A stretch of DNA of 64,000 bases from Paenibacillus sp. PCH8 (GCF_002968835.1 NZ_PKQK01000004.1:496001-560000); one strand, 5' to 3'; shown: positions 36,411 through 45,762, counted from the stretch's first letter. Notes: a model not told the origin generated them from the sequence alone. Numbers and translations: made by a program.

Positions 36411-38087
36411 ATGTTAAAACCGCTATTGAAAACGACAGGGTTAGCCGTATTGTTAACAGCCCTGCTGGCCGGATGCAGCTCGAACAACTCATCACCGGCG
36501 CCTTCAGCAACAAGTGATGATGATAACAGTCCGGTCACGTTCTCGTATTACATGTTCTCTTCAGGCAAGAAGGATACCCTGGCAAGTGAAACCACGATTG
36601 GAAAGGCTTTGCAAGAACAGACGGGTGTGGATTGGAAAATGGAATATCTGGTTGGCGACAGTGCGACCAAAGCCGGTGTAATGATTGCCAGCGGGGATTA
36701 CCCGGATGTAATCAGTTCGAGTGGTGAGATGTCCAAGCTTCTGGATGCCGGAGCCTACATACCGCTGGATGATCTGATTGAGAAATACGGCCCAAATATT
36801 AAAAGGGTATATGGGCCCTACTTCGATAAAATGAAAAATGCGGAAGACGGGAAAATCTACGCATTGCCTTATACAGCCAATCAAGGTGAATATTCCGGCA
36901 GCCCGAACGTGGGCGGAGGAGCCTTCTGGATTCAGCGTTCCGTACTCAAGGAGTTTAACTATCCCAAATTATCCACATTGGATGAATACTTCAGTCTGAT
37001 CGAGGACTACAAGAAGAAATATCCAACCGTTGATGGGGCAGAAACGATCGGTTTTGTATCCCTCGCGGGCGTAGCCAACAACTTTTTCACCCTGCAGAAT
37101 CCTGCCATGCATCTTGCCGGATATCCGAATGACGGAAGCGTTATGGTGGATATGAAGACTCATGAGGCAAAAGTCGTCGCAGGAACGGATGCACAGAAAC
37201 GATGGATTCAAAAACTGAACGAAATTAATGCCAAAGGTATGCTTGATCCCGAATCCTTTACGATGAATAAGGATCAGTATCTGGCCAAATTGACCTCGGG
37301 CCGTGTTCTCGGTTACTTCAATTACGCATGGCAGGTTGGGGATGCATCGAAGAATCTGCTCGCGGCAGGCATAGATGAGAAACGGTACTCACCTCTTCCC
37401 ATTGTGTTTGATAAAAGCATCAAAGATCAGTACATCGATCCACCTGGCTTCGTGAACAATTATGCAACGGGCATAACGGTAAATGCCAAAGATCCGGTGC
37501 GGATTATCAAGTATTTTGACAATCTGCTGAAAGAAGAGAATCAAATTCTGGTGCAATGGGGCATCAAGGATGAAACGTACAGCGTCGATGAGAAGGGTCG
37601 GTACTATTATGCCAATGAGGATCAACGTAAAGTGCATGATGATCTGGAACTGGGGCGTAAATTCGGATTCACCTACTTCGGTAATGACTGGCCGCGTTAC
37701 GGCGGCGAATCCACTTTGACAGACGGAAACGCATTTAGTCCAGGGAACCAGCCTGAAGTGGCTGCAGCGTCTTACACCGAAGGGGATAAAAAGTTCCTCG
37801 AATCCTATGGCGTAGATACATTTAGTGATTTATTTAACAAACCGGAAGATCGTCCATGGTTCCCGGCCTGGTCAATCGCACTGGAACAGGGATCACCTGA
37901 GCATATATTCACTACCAAATCTGATGATTTGCAGCGTAAATATTTGCCGGAGATGATACTGGGTACACCAGCGAACTTTGACAATCTGTGGAATGCTTAC
38001 TTGGCTGAATTGAACAAATTGGACAAAGCGGGTTATGAGAAAACCATCACCGAGGTTGTTCAGAATCGTGTTTCAGGAAAATGGTAA
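36411..38087 (+). CDS. LplA-type extracellular solute-binding lipoprotein
   Basis: A 558-residue oligosaccharide-binding lipoprotein. The start is ATG at 36411, placed after AAGGGGG and giving a normal lipoprotein signal (LLAGC, Cys22); the earlier in-frame start lacks a site. The body has the LplA/YtcQ-type large binding fold (DYPDVISSSGE, then a GIT-type C-terminal domain). It is followed by LplB- and YtcP-type permeases, as in Paenibacillus aldouronate uptake loci, so acidic xylo-oligosaccharides are the probable cargo. Confidence 0.92.
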   Translation: MLKPLLKTTGLAVLLTALLAGCSSNNSSPAPSATSDDDNSPVTFSYYMFSSGKKDTLASETTIGKALQEQTGVDWKMEYLVGDSATKAGVMIASGDYPDVISSSGEMSKLLDAGAYIPLDDLIEKYGPNIKRVYGPYFDKMKNAEDGKIYALPYTANQGEYSGSPNVGGGAFWIQRSVLKEFNYPKLSTLDEYFSLIEDYKKKYPTVDGAETIGFVSLAGVANNFFTLQNPAMHLAGYPNDGSVMVDMKTHEAKVVAGTDAQKRWIQKLNEINAKGMLDPESFTMNKDQYLAKLTSGRVLGYFNYAWQVGDASKNLLAAGIDEKRYSPLPIVFDKSIKDQYIDPPGFVNNYATGITVNAKDPVRIIKYFDNLLKEENQILVQWGIKDETYSVDEKGRYYYANEDQRKVHDDLELGRKFGFTYFGNDWPRYGGESTLTDGNAFSPGNQPEVAAASYTEGDKKFLESYGVDTFSDLFNKPEDRPWFPAWSIALEQGSPEHIFTTKSDDLQRKYLPEMILGTPANFDNLWNAYLAELNKLDKAGYEKTITEVVQNRVSGKW

Positions 38088-38102
38088 AGGAGTAGGTTCA
38101 AC

Positions 38103-39074
38103 ATGGAGAAACCGAATGTATCCCTTCAATCCATGCCTCCGGCATCCGGTCCGAAGGGAACCAGAGCCCATTCTTTTTTTAAACGGCTTGTGCAGCAACG
38201 AACCTTGGCATGGATGTGCCTTCCCTTTGTCGTCTGGGCATTTATCTTCAAATATCTTCCGCTATGGGGATGGACGATGGCTTTTCAGAACTTCAAACCG
38301 GCGAGATCCTTTGCGGATCAACAATGGGTAGGGTGGCATCATTTTCGTATCCTCTTTGAAGATAATACGTTCTACCGGGTGCTGCGAAATACACTTGCCA
38401 TGAGTTCCATCAAACTAGTGCTTGGATTTGTTACAGCGATCACACTCGCACTTCTCTTGAATGAACTGAAGAACGTGATATTCAAACGTTTTGTGCAAAC
38501 GGTCAGCTACCTGCCTCACTTTATTTCCTGGGTTGTTGCTTCCAGCATTGTATTGACCGTGCTGTCGCCAGACGGAATTATCAATCTGTTACTCATGAAG
38601 CTTCAGCTGATCGACAGTCCGGTGTTATGGATGGGGAAAGGGGAGTATTTCTGGGGTATTCTGGGGGCTACCGAGGTATGGAAGGATGTAGGCTGGAACA
38701 CCATTATCTATCTGGCAGCGATTACGGCCATTGATCCTGCGCAATATGAAGCCGCCGAGATCGACGGAGCCAGTCGTTTCAAACGGATGTTATATATCAC
38801 ACTGCCAGGCTTGAAACCGGTTATCGTTATTTTGCTGATCATGAATATGGGAAGCATTCTGGAATCGGGATTCGAACCACAATATCTACTGGGAAACGGA
38901 ATGAACATGGACTATTCCGAGAACCTGGATATCTTTGTACTGAAGTATGGCTTGGGAATGGGGAACTTCTCCTTAGGTACAGCGGCAGGCATATTCAAAA
39001 CCGTGGTCAGCTTCATCTTCCTCTTCACCGCCAACTACATCGCGAAAAAAATGGGAGAAAGCAGATTATTCTAA
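38103..39074 (+). CDS. LplB-type ABC sugar permease
   Basis: A 323-residue CUT1-family permease with six helices and the ATPase-contact EAA loop YEAAEIDGASRFKRM near residue 218. It belongs to the LplB group that pairs with LplA binding proteins. It starts 15 bases after the binding-protein gene with an AAAGGAG site and is followed 15 bases later by its partner permease. No ATPase is encoded here; a shared MsmX-type ATPase elsewhere is expected. Confidence 0.94.
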   Translation: MEKPNVSLQSMPPASGPKGTRAHSFFKRLVQQRTLAWMCLPFVVWAFIFKYLPLWGWTMAFQNFKPARSFADQQWVGWHHFRILFEDNTFYRVLRNTLAMSSIKLVLGFVTAITLALLLNELKNVIFKRFVQTVSYLPHFISWVVASSIVLTVLSPDGIINLLLMKLQLIDSPVLWMGKGEYFWGILGATEVWKDVGWNTIIYLAAITAIDPAQYEAAEIDGASRFKRMLYITLPGLKPVIVILLIMNMGSILESGFEPQYLLGNGMNMDYSENLDIFVLKYGLGMGNFSLGTAAGIFKTVVSFIFLFTANYIAKKMGESRLF

Positions 39075-39089
39075 GAGGAGGCCTGGGCC

Positions 39090-40010
39090 ATGCAAAAAGC
39101 AAAATCACCCCGGTTGCGGAACAGTAGTACCGGGGACAGGGCGTTTGATATATTCAATATCATCTTTATGACCTGTCTGATGATTGTAACGATCTATCCT
39201 TTTGTCAATATGATTGCCGTTTCCCTGAATAATGCCAATGATGCCATTCGCGGTGGCATCTATCTATGGCCTCGGGTGTGGACACTGGATAATTACAAAT
39301 ACATATTCGGTGAATCCGATATCTATCACGCGACGTTGATCTCGGCGCTCCGTACAATCATCGGCACGGTTGTGTCCGTTTTCTGTACAGCTATGCTTGC
39401 CTATACGGTTAGTCGTCAGGAGTTTGTGCTTCGCAAGTTCGTTACGATGTTCTTTGTATTTACGATGTATTTCAGTGGGGGACTAATTCCAGGGTATCTG
39501 TTAATTCGGGATCTCGGCCTGATCGGCTCCTTCTGGGTATATATCATTCCGGGTGTAATCGGTGTCTTTAATATGATCGTCATCCGATCCTTTATTGAAG
39601 GTCTTCCTGAAGGCATTCTTGAGTCAGCCCGTATCGATGGAGCAGGGGAGTTCACGACATTTATCCGCGTGGTCCTGCCGCTAACGATTCCCGCAATGGC
39701 TACCGTATCGCTCTTTGTAGCCGTGGGACAATGGAACTCCTGGTTCGATGTATTCCTTTACAACTCATCGAACAAAGAACTCAGTACGCTGCAATATGAA
39801 CTGATGAAGATTCTGCAAACCTCGACGACAGCGGCAACTTCATCGGCAAGTGATGTGTACCAGTCTGCCGAGAACAGTGGGACAGCAGTTACGCCAACCT
39901 CAATTCGAGCAACCATGACCATCATAGCCAGCGTTCCGATCCTAATCGTATATCCGTTCTTGCAGAAATACTTCGTGCAGGGTATGACGATTGGAGGTGT
40001 TAAGGGATAA
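39090..40010 (+). CDS. YtcP-type ABC sugar permease
   Basis: A 306-residue CUT1-family permease with the EAA loop LESARIDGAGEFTTF near residue 184 and the C-terminal FVQGMTIGGVKG hallmark of the YtcP/LplC group. It forms the membrane channel with the LplB-type subunit. The AAGAGGAGG site precedes it. The xylanase gene follows after 51 bases. Confidence 0.94.
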   Translation: MQKAKSPRLRNSSTGDRAFDIFNIIFMTCLMIVTIYPFVNMIAVSLNNANDAIRGGIYLWPRVWTLDNYKYIFGESDIYHATLISALRTIIGTVVSVFCTAMLAYTVSRQEFVLRKFVTMFFVFTMYFSGGLIPGYLLIRDLGLIGSFWVYIIPGVIGVFNMIVIRSFIEGLPEGILESARIDGAGEFTTFIRVVLPLTIPAMATVSLFVAVGQWNSWFDVFLYNSSNKELSTLQYELMKILQTSTTAATSSASDVYQSAENSGTAVTPTSIRATMTIIASVPILIVYPFLQKYFVQGMTIGGVKG

Positions 40011-40061
40011 GAACGGACAGATAGTATTCAAAATCATGAAAATCCGGGAGATGATACATAC

Positions 40062-41732
40062 GTGAATTCGTTGATGAAAAAATCAATCTGCACGGTACTG
40101 GCCGCTGTGACGGCACTACCCTTATTTTTGGTACCTGCATCTTCTAAAGTAATGGCGGCAAGCGATGCCGTAATTAATGTGTCTTCGCAAAAACAAGTGA
40201 TCCGTGGTTTTGGCGGCATGACACACTCAGGCTGGATTGGTGACCTGACTGCTGCTGAAAGAGAAACGGCTTTTGGCAATGGAGCTAACCAGCTCGGCTT
40301 CTCCGTATTGCGGATTCCCATCGACGAGAACCAAAACAACTGGCAGCGGGAAGTCGCAACAGCCAAAAAAGCGATTGAACATGGAGCGATCGTATTCGCT
40401 TCCCCATGGAATCCGCCGAGTGAGATGACGGAAATCGTTACCCTTGGCATGAGTACGGGTGGAGGTTCGACGTACGAAGCGGAATCCAATACAACATTAA
40501 TTGGCACAACGGTAGAGAATTCACAGGCGGGTTATACCGGAACTGGTTATATCAGCTTTCAAAATGCGAGTGGATCATCCGTTCAATGGAATACCATATT
40601 GATTGGCAGTACAGGTACCAAAAACATAAAAATCCGTTATTCACTTCCGTCTGGGACGAGTAATCTGGATGTGTATGTGAATGGTACCAAAGCACTCAGT
40701 GGCATTCCATTTGAAGCTACAGGTAGCGGGAACACATGGAAGGAAAAGTCGATTCAGGTGCCTATGGTCAATGGAACAAGCACATTAAAGCTGGTTACCA
40801 CGGGAACGGGAGGACCCCGCATCGACAACATCAACGCAACTCCATATGTACAGGTTACACAAGCCAAGCGGCTCAAACACGACATGTATGATGATTACGC
40901 ACAATATTTAAATGAATTCGATGCTTACATGAAGGGTCAAGGCGTGGATCTCTATGCCATTTCCGTGCAAAATGAGCCGGATTATGCCCATGACTGGACA
41001 TGGTGGACTCCAGAGGAGATGCTGCGTTTCATGAAGGAAAATGCAGGAGCCATTAATAACAGGGTCATTGCTCCCGAATCCTTCTCCTATGTGAAACAAA
41101 TGTCAGACCCAATTTTGAATGATCCAGAGGCTCTTGCCAATCTCGATATTCTGGGAGCCCATACGTATGGCACGCAATATAGCGACTTTCCATATCCATT
41201 GTTCGAACAACAAGGAGCAGGTAAAGAGCTGTGGATGACAGAGGTATATTATCCAAACAGCGAGACTAACTCCGCAGATCGCTGGCCGGAAGCACTGGGT
41301 GTCGCGGAGCATATGTATAACGCCATGGTCGAAGGTAACTTCCAGACTTATGTGTGGTGGTACATCCGCAGACATTATGGACCCATCAAGGATGATGGAA
41401 CAATTAGCAAACGCGGGTACAGCATGGCCCACTATTCCAAATTTATTCGTCCTGGCGATGTTAGGGTAGAAGCAACCAAAAATCCGGCGACGGGGGTGTT
41501 TATCTCGGCATACAAAGGTGATAACAAAGTTGTTGTTGTCGCGATCAACAAAAACACATCAGCGGTGAATCAGCCATTTACGGTGCAAAATGGAACAGCT
41601 TCCGCAGTATCCTCATGGATTACGGATAGCACTCGTAATTTGGCGGCAGGAACGCCTGTACAGACATCCGGCAACGGATTCACGGCCGAGCTTCCCGCCC
41701 AGAGCGTAACGACATTCGTTATTCAACCGTAA
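40062..41732 (+). CDS. GH30 glucuronoxylanase with carbohydrate-binding module inserted in the catalytic domain
   Basis: A secreted 556-residue xylanase closely similar to XynC (GH30 subfamily 8), which cuts xylan next to methylglucuronic acid side groups. Signal peptide residues 1-33. The acid/base is E305 (VQNEPDY) and the nucleophile E394 (LWMTEVYY); the C-terminal beta domain ends QSVTTFVIQP. Between SPWNPPSEM (about residue 120) and AKRLKHDMY (about 268), where XynC has a loop of about 15 residues, lies a module of about 125 residues (137-262) with CBM35/CBM6 features (YEAES, GYTGTGYISF, IDNINA). The start is GTG at 40062, 11 bases after GGGAG. Last gene of the importer unit, followed by a terminator. 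Confidence 0.92.
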   Translation: MNSLMKKSICTVLAAVTALPLFLVPASSKVMAASDAVINVSSQKQVIRGFGGMTHSGWIGDLTAAERETAFGNGANQLGFSVLRIPIDENQNNWQREVATAKKAIEHGAIVFASPWNPPSEMTEIVTLGMSTGGGSTYEAESNTTLIGTTVENSQAGYTGTGYISFQNASGSSVQWNTILIGSTGTKNIKIRYSLPSGTSNLDVYVNGTKALSGIPFEATGSGNTWKEKSIQVPMVNGTSTLKLVTTGTGGPRIDNINATPYVQVTQAKRLKHDMYDDYAQYLNEFDAYMKGQGVDLYAISVQNEPDYAHDWTWWTPEEMLRFMKENAGAINNRVIAPESFSYVKQMSDPILNDPEALANLDILGAHTYGTQYSDFPYPLFEQQGAGKELWMTEVYYPNSETNSADRWPEALGVAEHMYNAMVEGNFQTYVWWYIRRHYGPIKDDGTISKRGYSMAHYSKFIRPGDVRVEATKNPATGVFISAYKGDNKVVVVAINKNTSAVNQPFTVQNGTASAVSSWITDSTRNLAAGTPVQTSGNGFTAELPAQSVTTFVIQP

Positions 41733-41757
41733 CATTGAAATTTAATAAGATTGCTTC

Positions 41758-41788
41758 GGAATAAGCTGCCTGCGGGCAGCTTATTTAT
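41758..41788 (+). terminator. Terminator after the GH30 gene
   Basis: AATAAGCTGCC / GGGCAGCTTATT hairpin with a very short loop, followed by TATTTTTT. Confidence 0.88.
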
Positions 41789-41911
41789 TTTTTGATGTTA
41801 TGGTGTGATTGATTTATGAATGAGATTTCGTTAACATTAGAGTCATTGTCATTTCTTCGGGTGTCCCCTAATTCATTCATGACAGCAAGTTTGCCAAAAG
41901 GAGAACAGATT

Positions 41912-42346
41912 ATGATGTTTAAAAAATGGATTTATCCCTTGGTTATCATCCTAGCCGCATTATTGTTCACGGGCTGTACGTCGCAGACGATACTCGATAC
42001 CGACACGGCACAAGTCTCAGAGAAGACGGGATTCGATGAGGTCGCCAAGTATATTTCGGAGCACAATGAACTCCCGCCTAACTTCATTACCAAGAAAGAG
42101 GCCAGAGAATTGGGCTGGGTAGCCAGTGAAGGGAATCTGCAGGAAGTGGCTCCAGGCAAAAGCATCGGCGGCGACGTATTCAGGAACCGGGAAGGTCTAT
42201 TGCCCGGCAAAAAAGGACGAATATGGTACGAGGCCGACATCCATTATTCAGGTGGAAGACGTGGAAGTGACCGAATTCTGTATTCCAATGACGGTTTGAT
42301 CTACCAAACGACCGATCATTACCAGTCATTCGAACAGTTGAAATAA
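41912..42346 (+). CDS. Barnase-family ribonuclease with lipoprotein-type signal
   Basis: An exported guanyl-specific ribonuclease of the barnase (N1/T1) family, 144 residues. The catalytic residues are conserved: E107 (IWYEADIH), R121 (SDRILYS) and H136 (TTDHYQSF). The start is ATG at 41912 with AAAGGAG eight bases upstream; the in-frame ATG at 41816 is unsupported. The signal sequence ends LLFTGC, so Cys22 could be lipidated, unlike the freely secreted Bacillus enzyme. The barstar-type inhibitor gene follows 13 bases later. Confidence 0.92.
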   Translation: MMFKKWIYPLVIILAALLFTGCTSQTILDTDTAQVSEKTGFDEVAKYISEHNELPPNFITKKEARELGWVASEGNLQEVAPGKSIGGDVFRNREGLLPGKKGRIWYEADIHYSGGRRGSDRILYSNDGLIYQTTDHYQSFEQLK

Positions 42347-42359
42347 ACGGAGGCTTATG

Positions 42360-42635
42360 ATGAGAATCATTCAGATTGAAGGAGAACACCTTCATGGCAA
42401 AAAAGAACTGCATCGGGTCTTGCAAGACAAGCTTGAGTTAGGCAACCATTATGGAGCGAACCTGGATGCATTATGGGATTGTTTAACTGGAGCTGTTGCC
42501 ATGCCGCTTACGATTCAGTGGACTGATTTTGAGAAAAGCAAAGCGTCTCTGGGAGATTATGCGGACCAGGTTATCGAATTGATGCGAGAAGTTGAAGAAG
42601 AGGTAGAAGGATTCACGTTGGATTTGAAGAACTGA
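42360..42635 (+). CDS. Barstar-family ribonuclease inhibitor
   Basis: A cytoplasmic inhibitor (91 residues) that protects the host from its barnase-type enzyme. The diagnostic segment YGANLDALWDCLTG carries the helix-2 Asp that plugs the ribonuclease active site. ATG at 42360 is six bases after CGGAGG; the adjacent ATG at 42357 is an alternative. It is the second gene of a two-gene unit with the ribonuclease, followed by a terminator. Confidence 0.93.
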   Translation: MRIIQIEGEHLHGKKELHRVLQDKLELGNHYGANLDALWDCLTGAVAMPLTIQWTDFEKSKASLGDYADQVIELMREVEEEVEGFTLDLKN

Positions 42636-42655
42636 ATTTCTTCAATTGAGATCAT

Positions 42656-42682
42656 GAAGCGATGGGCAACCATCGCTTTTTT
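42656..42682 (+). terminator. Terminator after barstar
   Basis: AAGCGATGG / CCATCGCTT stem with a GCAA tetraloop and six T. Confidence 0.93.
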
Positions 42683-42823
42683 CAATATTTCTGACCAGTG
42701 CTCATGTCTATATCGTGCTATATGGATGGCCTAATATTCAAGGTTGAGGTTCCAGTAGTTCTCTATACTTTACATTTGAATAGGGAATAGATGGGGAAAG
42801 TTAACCCATTCCGGCGCTTTGAT

Positions 42824-42838
42824 ATGAAAGCGCATACT
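42824..42838 (+). promoter_or_regulatory. CcpA cre site
   Basis: ATGAAAGCGCATACT matches WTGNAANCGNWNNCW at every position, about 90 bases before the orphan binding-protein gene. Confidence 0.65.
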
Positions 42839-42926
42839 CTATTAAAGAAGGCTATTGTACTGTACTGGATTAAATTAGATTGGATTGGTTTAAAACCACT
42901 AACACGATACAGGGGGCAGAGAAATA

Positions 42927-44624
42927 ATGAGAAGCGTTACGAAAGTGCTTGGAGCATGTCTGGTTACAAGTATTGTCCTGGTTTCCGCCGGTTGCGGAAA
43001 TTCTACAGAGAGTTCTGAACCGAATAGCAGTGACACAACCAGCCCGATTACCTTCACCTTCTTCGGAGCAGATGCAAGTCCCAACTGGAATAAAATGCAG
43101 GATGCAGTAGGTCAAAAAATGACGGAAGAAACCGGTGTGACCCTGAACGCAGAATTCGATATTTCTAGTGGTGGCGGAAATGATCGTATTTCCTTGATGG
43201 CCGCCAGCGGCGATTACCCGGATTTGATTTTTCCAAAAGGGAACCTGACCCGACTCGTCGATGCCGGTGCCATGGTTGATTTAACGGATCTGATTGAAGA
43301 ACACGCACCTCATCTGAAAAAAATATATGGAGAGCAGTTTAACCGTTTAAAATATAGTAACGAAGACCCATCCATCTATTGGATTCCGACGAATGGTGCG
43401 ATCGATCAGGTCAGCTTTGACGCTACGAATGGAGCAGCTATTCAGCATCGCGTAGTTAAGGAACTTGGATATCCTGAGATCCAAACCATAAACGATTTCG
43501 AAAATGTGCTGCGTGACTTTTACAAGAAACATCCCACAACAGATGATGGTCAGCCAACGATCCCGCTAACACTCAGTGCTGATGGTTGGCGGCGCATGAT
43601 CACCGTGACCGACCCCGCTGTCATGTCTACGGGTGGCCCCGGAGATGGCGAGTATTTCATCAATCCTGACACATATGAAGCTGTACTGCATTACAAGCGG
43701 CCTGAGGAAAAGGAATATTTCCGTTGGTTGAACAAGATGTTCAATGAAGGTTTGCTGGATAAAGACAGCTTTGTTCAAAAGGACGACCAGTACAAGTCCA
43801 AAATCGCCAGCGGTCGCGTGTTATCGTTGCTTGATCCAAGCTGGGGGTTCAGTGATGCAGAAAATGCATTAAAAAGTGCAGGCAAGGATGACATGACCTA
43901 TGGATTCTATCCGGTGACACTGGACGACACCTTTCAGCGCAAAGATTTCCAGAGCATTGGCTTTGACGGCTATGGCATCGGTATTACAGTAGATTGCGAA
44001 GACCCTGTTCGCGCCATTAAATTCCTGGACTGGATGTCGTCCGAAGAAGGACAAGTCTTGAGAAACTGGGGAATTGAAGGCGAGCAATACAACGTGAAAG
44101 ACGGAGTTCGTGCCATCCCGGCAGATGTACAAGAACGTAAAAACAAAGATAATAGTACATTCACCAAAGAAACCGGGGTAGGCCTGTACAATATTTTTGG
44201 TGCCCATTATGGAGATGGCGTCAAAGATTCAACGGACAACTATTATACAACCAATTATCCTGAACAGATTCAGCTAAGTTATTCGGATGAGGAAAAAGAA
44301 GCTCTGAAAGGGTATGGCATTACCACTTGGAAGGATCTGTTCCCTTCGGAAGAAGAGTTTCCGGTGAAAGAGTGGGGTGCAGCTTACAATATGCCGATTC
44401 CTTCGGATAGCGGAGATTATAACGTTGTGTATCAGAAAACGCAGGATATTATACAGAAGCGGATTGCTGAAGCAATTTCATCCTCTCCGAGTGCCTTTGA
44501 CGGCATCTATGACAATATGATTGCTGAACTAGATCGTGCGGGTGCGGTAGCCATGGAACAGCAGTACACCGAGTGGATTAAAGACCGCGTTCGATTGTGG
44601 ACGGGAAAAGAGATCAATGAATAG
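42927..44624 (+). CDS. Orphan LplA-type solute-binding lipoprotein
   Basis: A 565-residue extracellular sugar-binding lipoprotein (signal ending SAGC, Cys23) of the same large LplA-type group as the 36411 gene (GDYPDLIFPKGN here, GDYPDVISSSGE there). The CAGGGGG site lies upstream. No permease or ATPase follows; a terminator closes the gene. It may feed the LplB/YtcP-type channel encoded at 38103-40010 with a different xylo-oligosaccharide, or serve as a sensor. A cre site upstream suggests carbon catabolite control. Confidence 0.9.
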   Translation: MRSVTKVLGACLVTSIVLVSAGCGNSTESSEPNSSDTTSPITFTFFGADASPNWNKMQDAVGQKMTEETGVTLNAEFDISSGGGNDRISLMAASGDYPDLIFPKGNLTRLVDAGAMVDLTDLIEEHAPHLKKIYGEQFNRLKYSNEDPSIYWIPTNGAIDQVSFDATNGAAIQHRVVKELGYPEIQTINDFENVLRDFYKKHPTTDDGQPTIPLTLSADGWRRMITVTDPAVMSTGGPGDGEYFINPDTYEAVLHYKRPEEKEYFRWLNKMFNEGLLDKDSFVQKDDQYKSKIASGRVLSLLDPSWGFSDAENALKSAGKDDMTYGFYPVTLDDTFQRKDFQSIGFDGYGIGITVDCEDPVRAIKFLDWMSSEEGQVLRNWGIEGEQYNVKDGVRAIPADVQERKNKDNSTFTKETGVGLYNIFGAHYGDGVKDSTDNYYTTNYPEQIQLSYSDEEKEALKGYGITTWKDLFPSEEEFPVKEWGAAYNMPIPSDSGDYNVVYQKTQDIIQKRIAEAISSSPSAFDGIYDNMIAELDRAGAVAMEQQYTEWIKDRVRLWTGKEINE

Positions 44625-44633
44625 CGAGCAGCT

Positions 44634-44676
44634 AAGAAAACATCGAGCCATACCTTGGCCCGGTGTTTTCTGCTTG
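44634..44676. terminator. Terminator between convergent genes
   Basis: AGAAAACA / TGTTTTCT stem extended by GCC / GGC pairs, located between the binding-protein (+) and AraC (-) genes. T content on both sides is modest. Confidence 0.65.
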
Positions 44677-44706
44677 CATTCCATTACCTTTGGTATAGAA
44701 TCCAAC

Positions 44707-45567
44707 TCAGAGTAGGGATGCATCACGTCGTTGTTTAATATATCTGCCCGGGGAGAGGCCGACCATTTTGGTGAAACTTCGAATAAAGTTGGCATAGTCA
44801 CTGAAACCCGACTGAAAACACGCATCTGTAATGCTCATTCCGTCAGACAGGTGCAATTTGGCTCGTTCAATGCGACGGCCCAAAATGTAGGAACGGATGG
44901 TCAACCCGGTATGCTTTTTGAATTGGCGACTGATATACGTGCTGTTCATATAGAACTCTTCAGCAAGTTTGCGAAGCGTGATGTCTTGATTGATATGTGC
45001 TTCGATGTACTCCATTGTTTTGCACACCAATTCAGGCATGATGTCATTGGGAACAAACGAATTGTTGTGAAACCAGACATTAATCATGACCAGCAATTGC
45101 GCGACTGCTGCATTGATTTTGATATCCGTGCCATAAGCATCCGAGGAGCGCAGTCCTTCTATTTCGTTGGTCCACTGCAGCATGAGGTCCAAACGTTCAT
45201 CATTAAGGTGAATGATGTTACCTGTTCCTTTGGGACGATAATCGAAACATGCAGACAGATTGGTTGAAGGCGTAGATAAGTGATACATATAGGTCTTTTT
45301 GAGATTAATTGTTATTCGTTCATATTCCGTTTCATCCAATATAAAGACGCGATGCATTTCCTCCGGTGAGATCATAAGCAAATCTCCCCGTTGCATAGGG
45401 TAACACCGGTTTTCTATGTAAAAGTGCACATCGCCGCGGAGAAAAAGATAAATCTCATATGCATTGTGTCGATGATAGATCGTTTCCAGCTTATACTTCG
45501 TTACGTGATGCAGATATAAGAGTTCGGGCTGGATGGGATCATAGAAATATTCAGAGGATCCACTCAT
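44707..45567 (-). CDS. AraC-family transcriptional regulator
   Basis: A 286-residue regulator with an N-terminal cupin domain (residues 25-110, HHVTKYKLETIYHRHNAYEI) and a C-terminal double helix-turn-helix (190-285, EEFYMNSTYISRQFKKHTG and CFQSGFSDYANFIRSFTKM). It is divergent from the two GH43 genes and likely activates them. The direct-repeat motif at 45589-45622 lies between. GGAGG precedes the ATG on the minus strand. Confidence 0.93.
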   Translation of the reverse strand: MSGSSEYFYDPIQPELLYLHHVTKYKLETIYHRHNAYEIYLFLRGDVHFYIENRCYPMQRGDLLMISPEEMHRVFILDETEYERITINLKKTYMYHLSTPSTNLSACFDYRPKGTGNIIHLNDERLDLMLQWTNEIEGLRSSDAYGTDIKINAAVAQLLVMINVWFHNNSFVPNDIMPELVCKTMEYIEAHINQDITLRKLAEEFYMNSTYISRQFKKHTGLTIRSYILGRRIERAKLHLSDGMSITDACFQSGFSDYANFIRSFTKMVGLSPGRYIKQRRDASLL

Positions 45568-45588
45568 GAAGTACCTCCTGTCATTTCA

Positions 45589-45622
45589 CGCAATAAATAG
45601 AGCGGGTTACGCAATGAAATTG
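45589..45622 (+). promoter_or_regulatory. Direct-repeat activator site, copy 2
   Basis: CGCAATAAAT, 12 bases, GCAATGAAATTG: same spacing and orientation as the copy at 32758-32791. It lies 140 bases before the first GH43 gene and just upstream of the divergent AraC gene. It may bind the AraC or the YesN-type regulator. Confidence 0.6.
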
Positions 45623-45671
45623 TACTCAGCTTACCTTAAAATGTAATCATCCTATCATGATGTCTTTTGTA

Positions 45672-45686
45672 TTGCAAGCGCTTTCT
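45672..45686 (+). promoter_or_regulatory. CcpA cre site upstream of GH43 genes
   Basis: TTGCAAGCGCTTTCT fits WTGNAANCGNWNNCW at all positions, 77 bases before the GH43 start. Confidence 0.7.
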
Positions 45687-45762
45687 CGTTTATGAATAGA
45701 TGCATGGGGATATCCAAGTGTATAAGAAACAACCAACAACGATTATAGGGGGAGTTCTTTCG

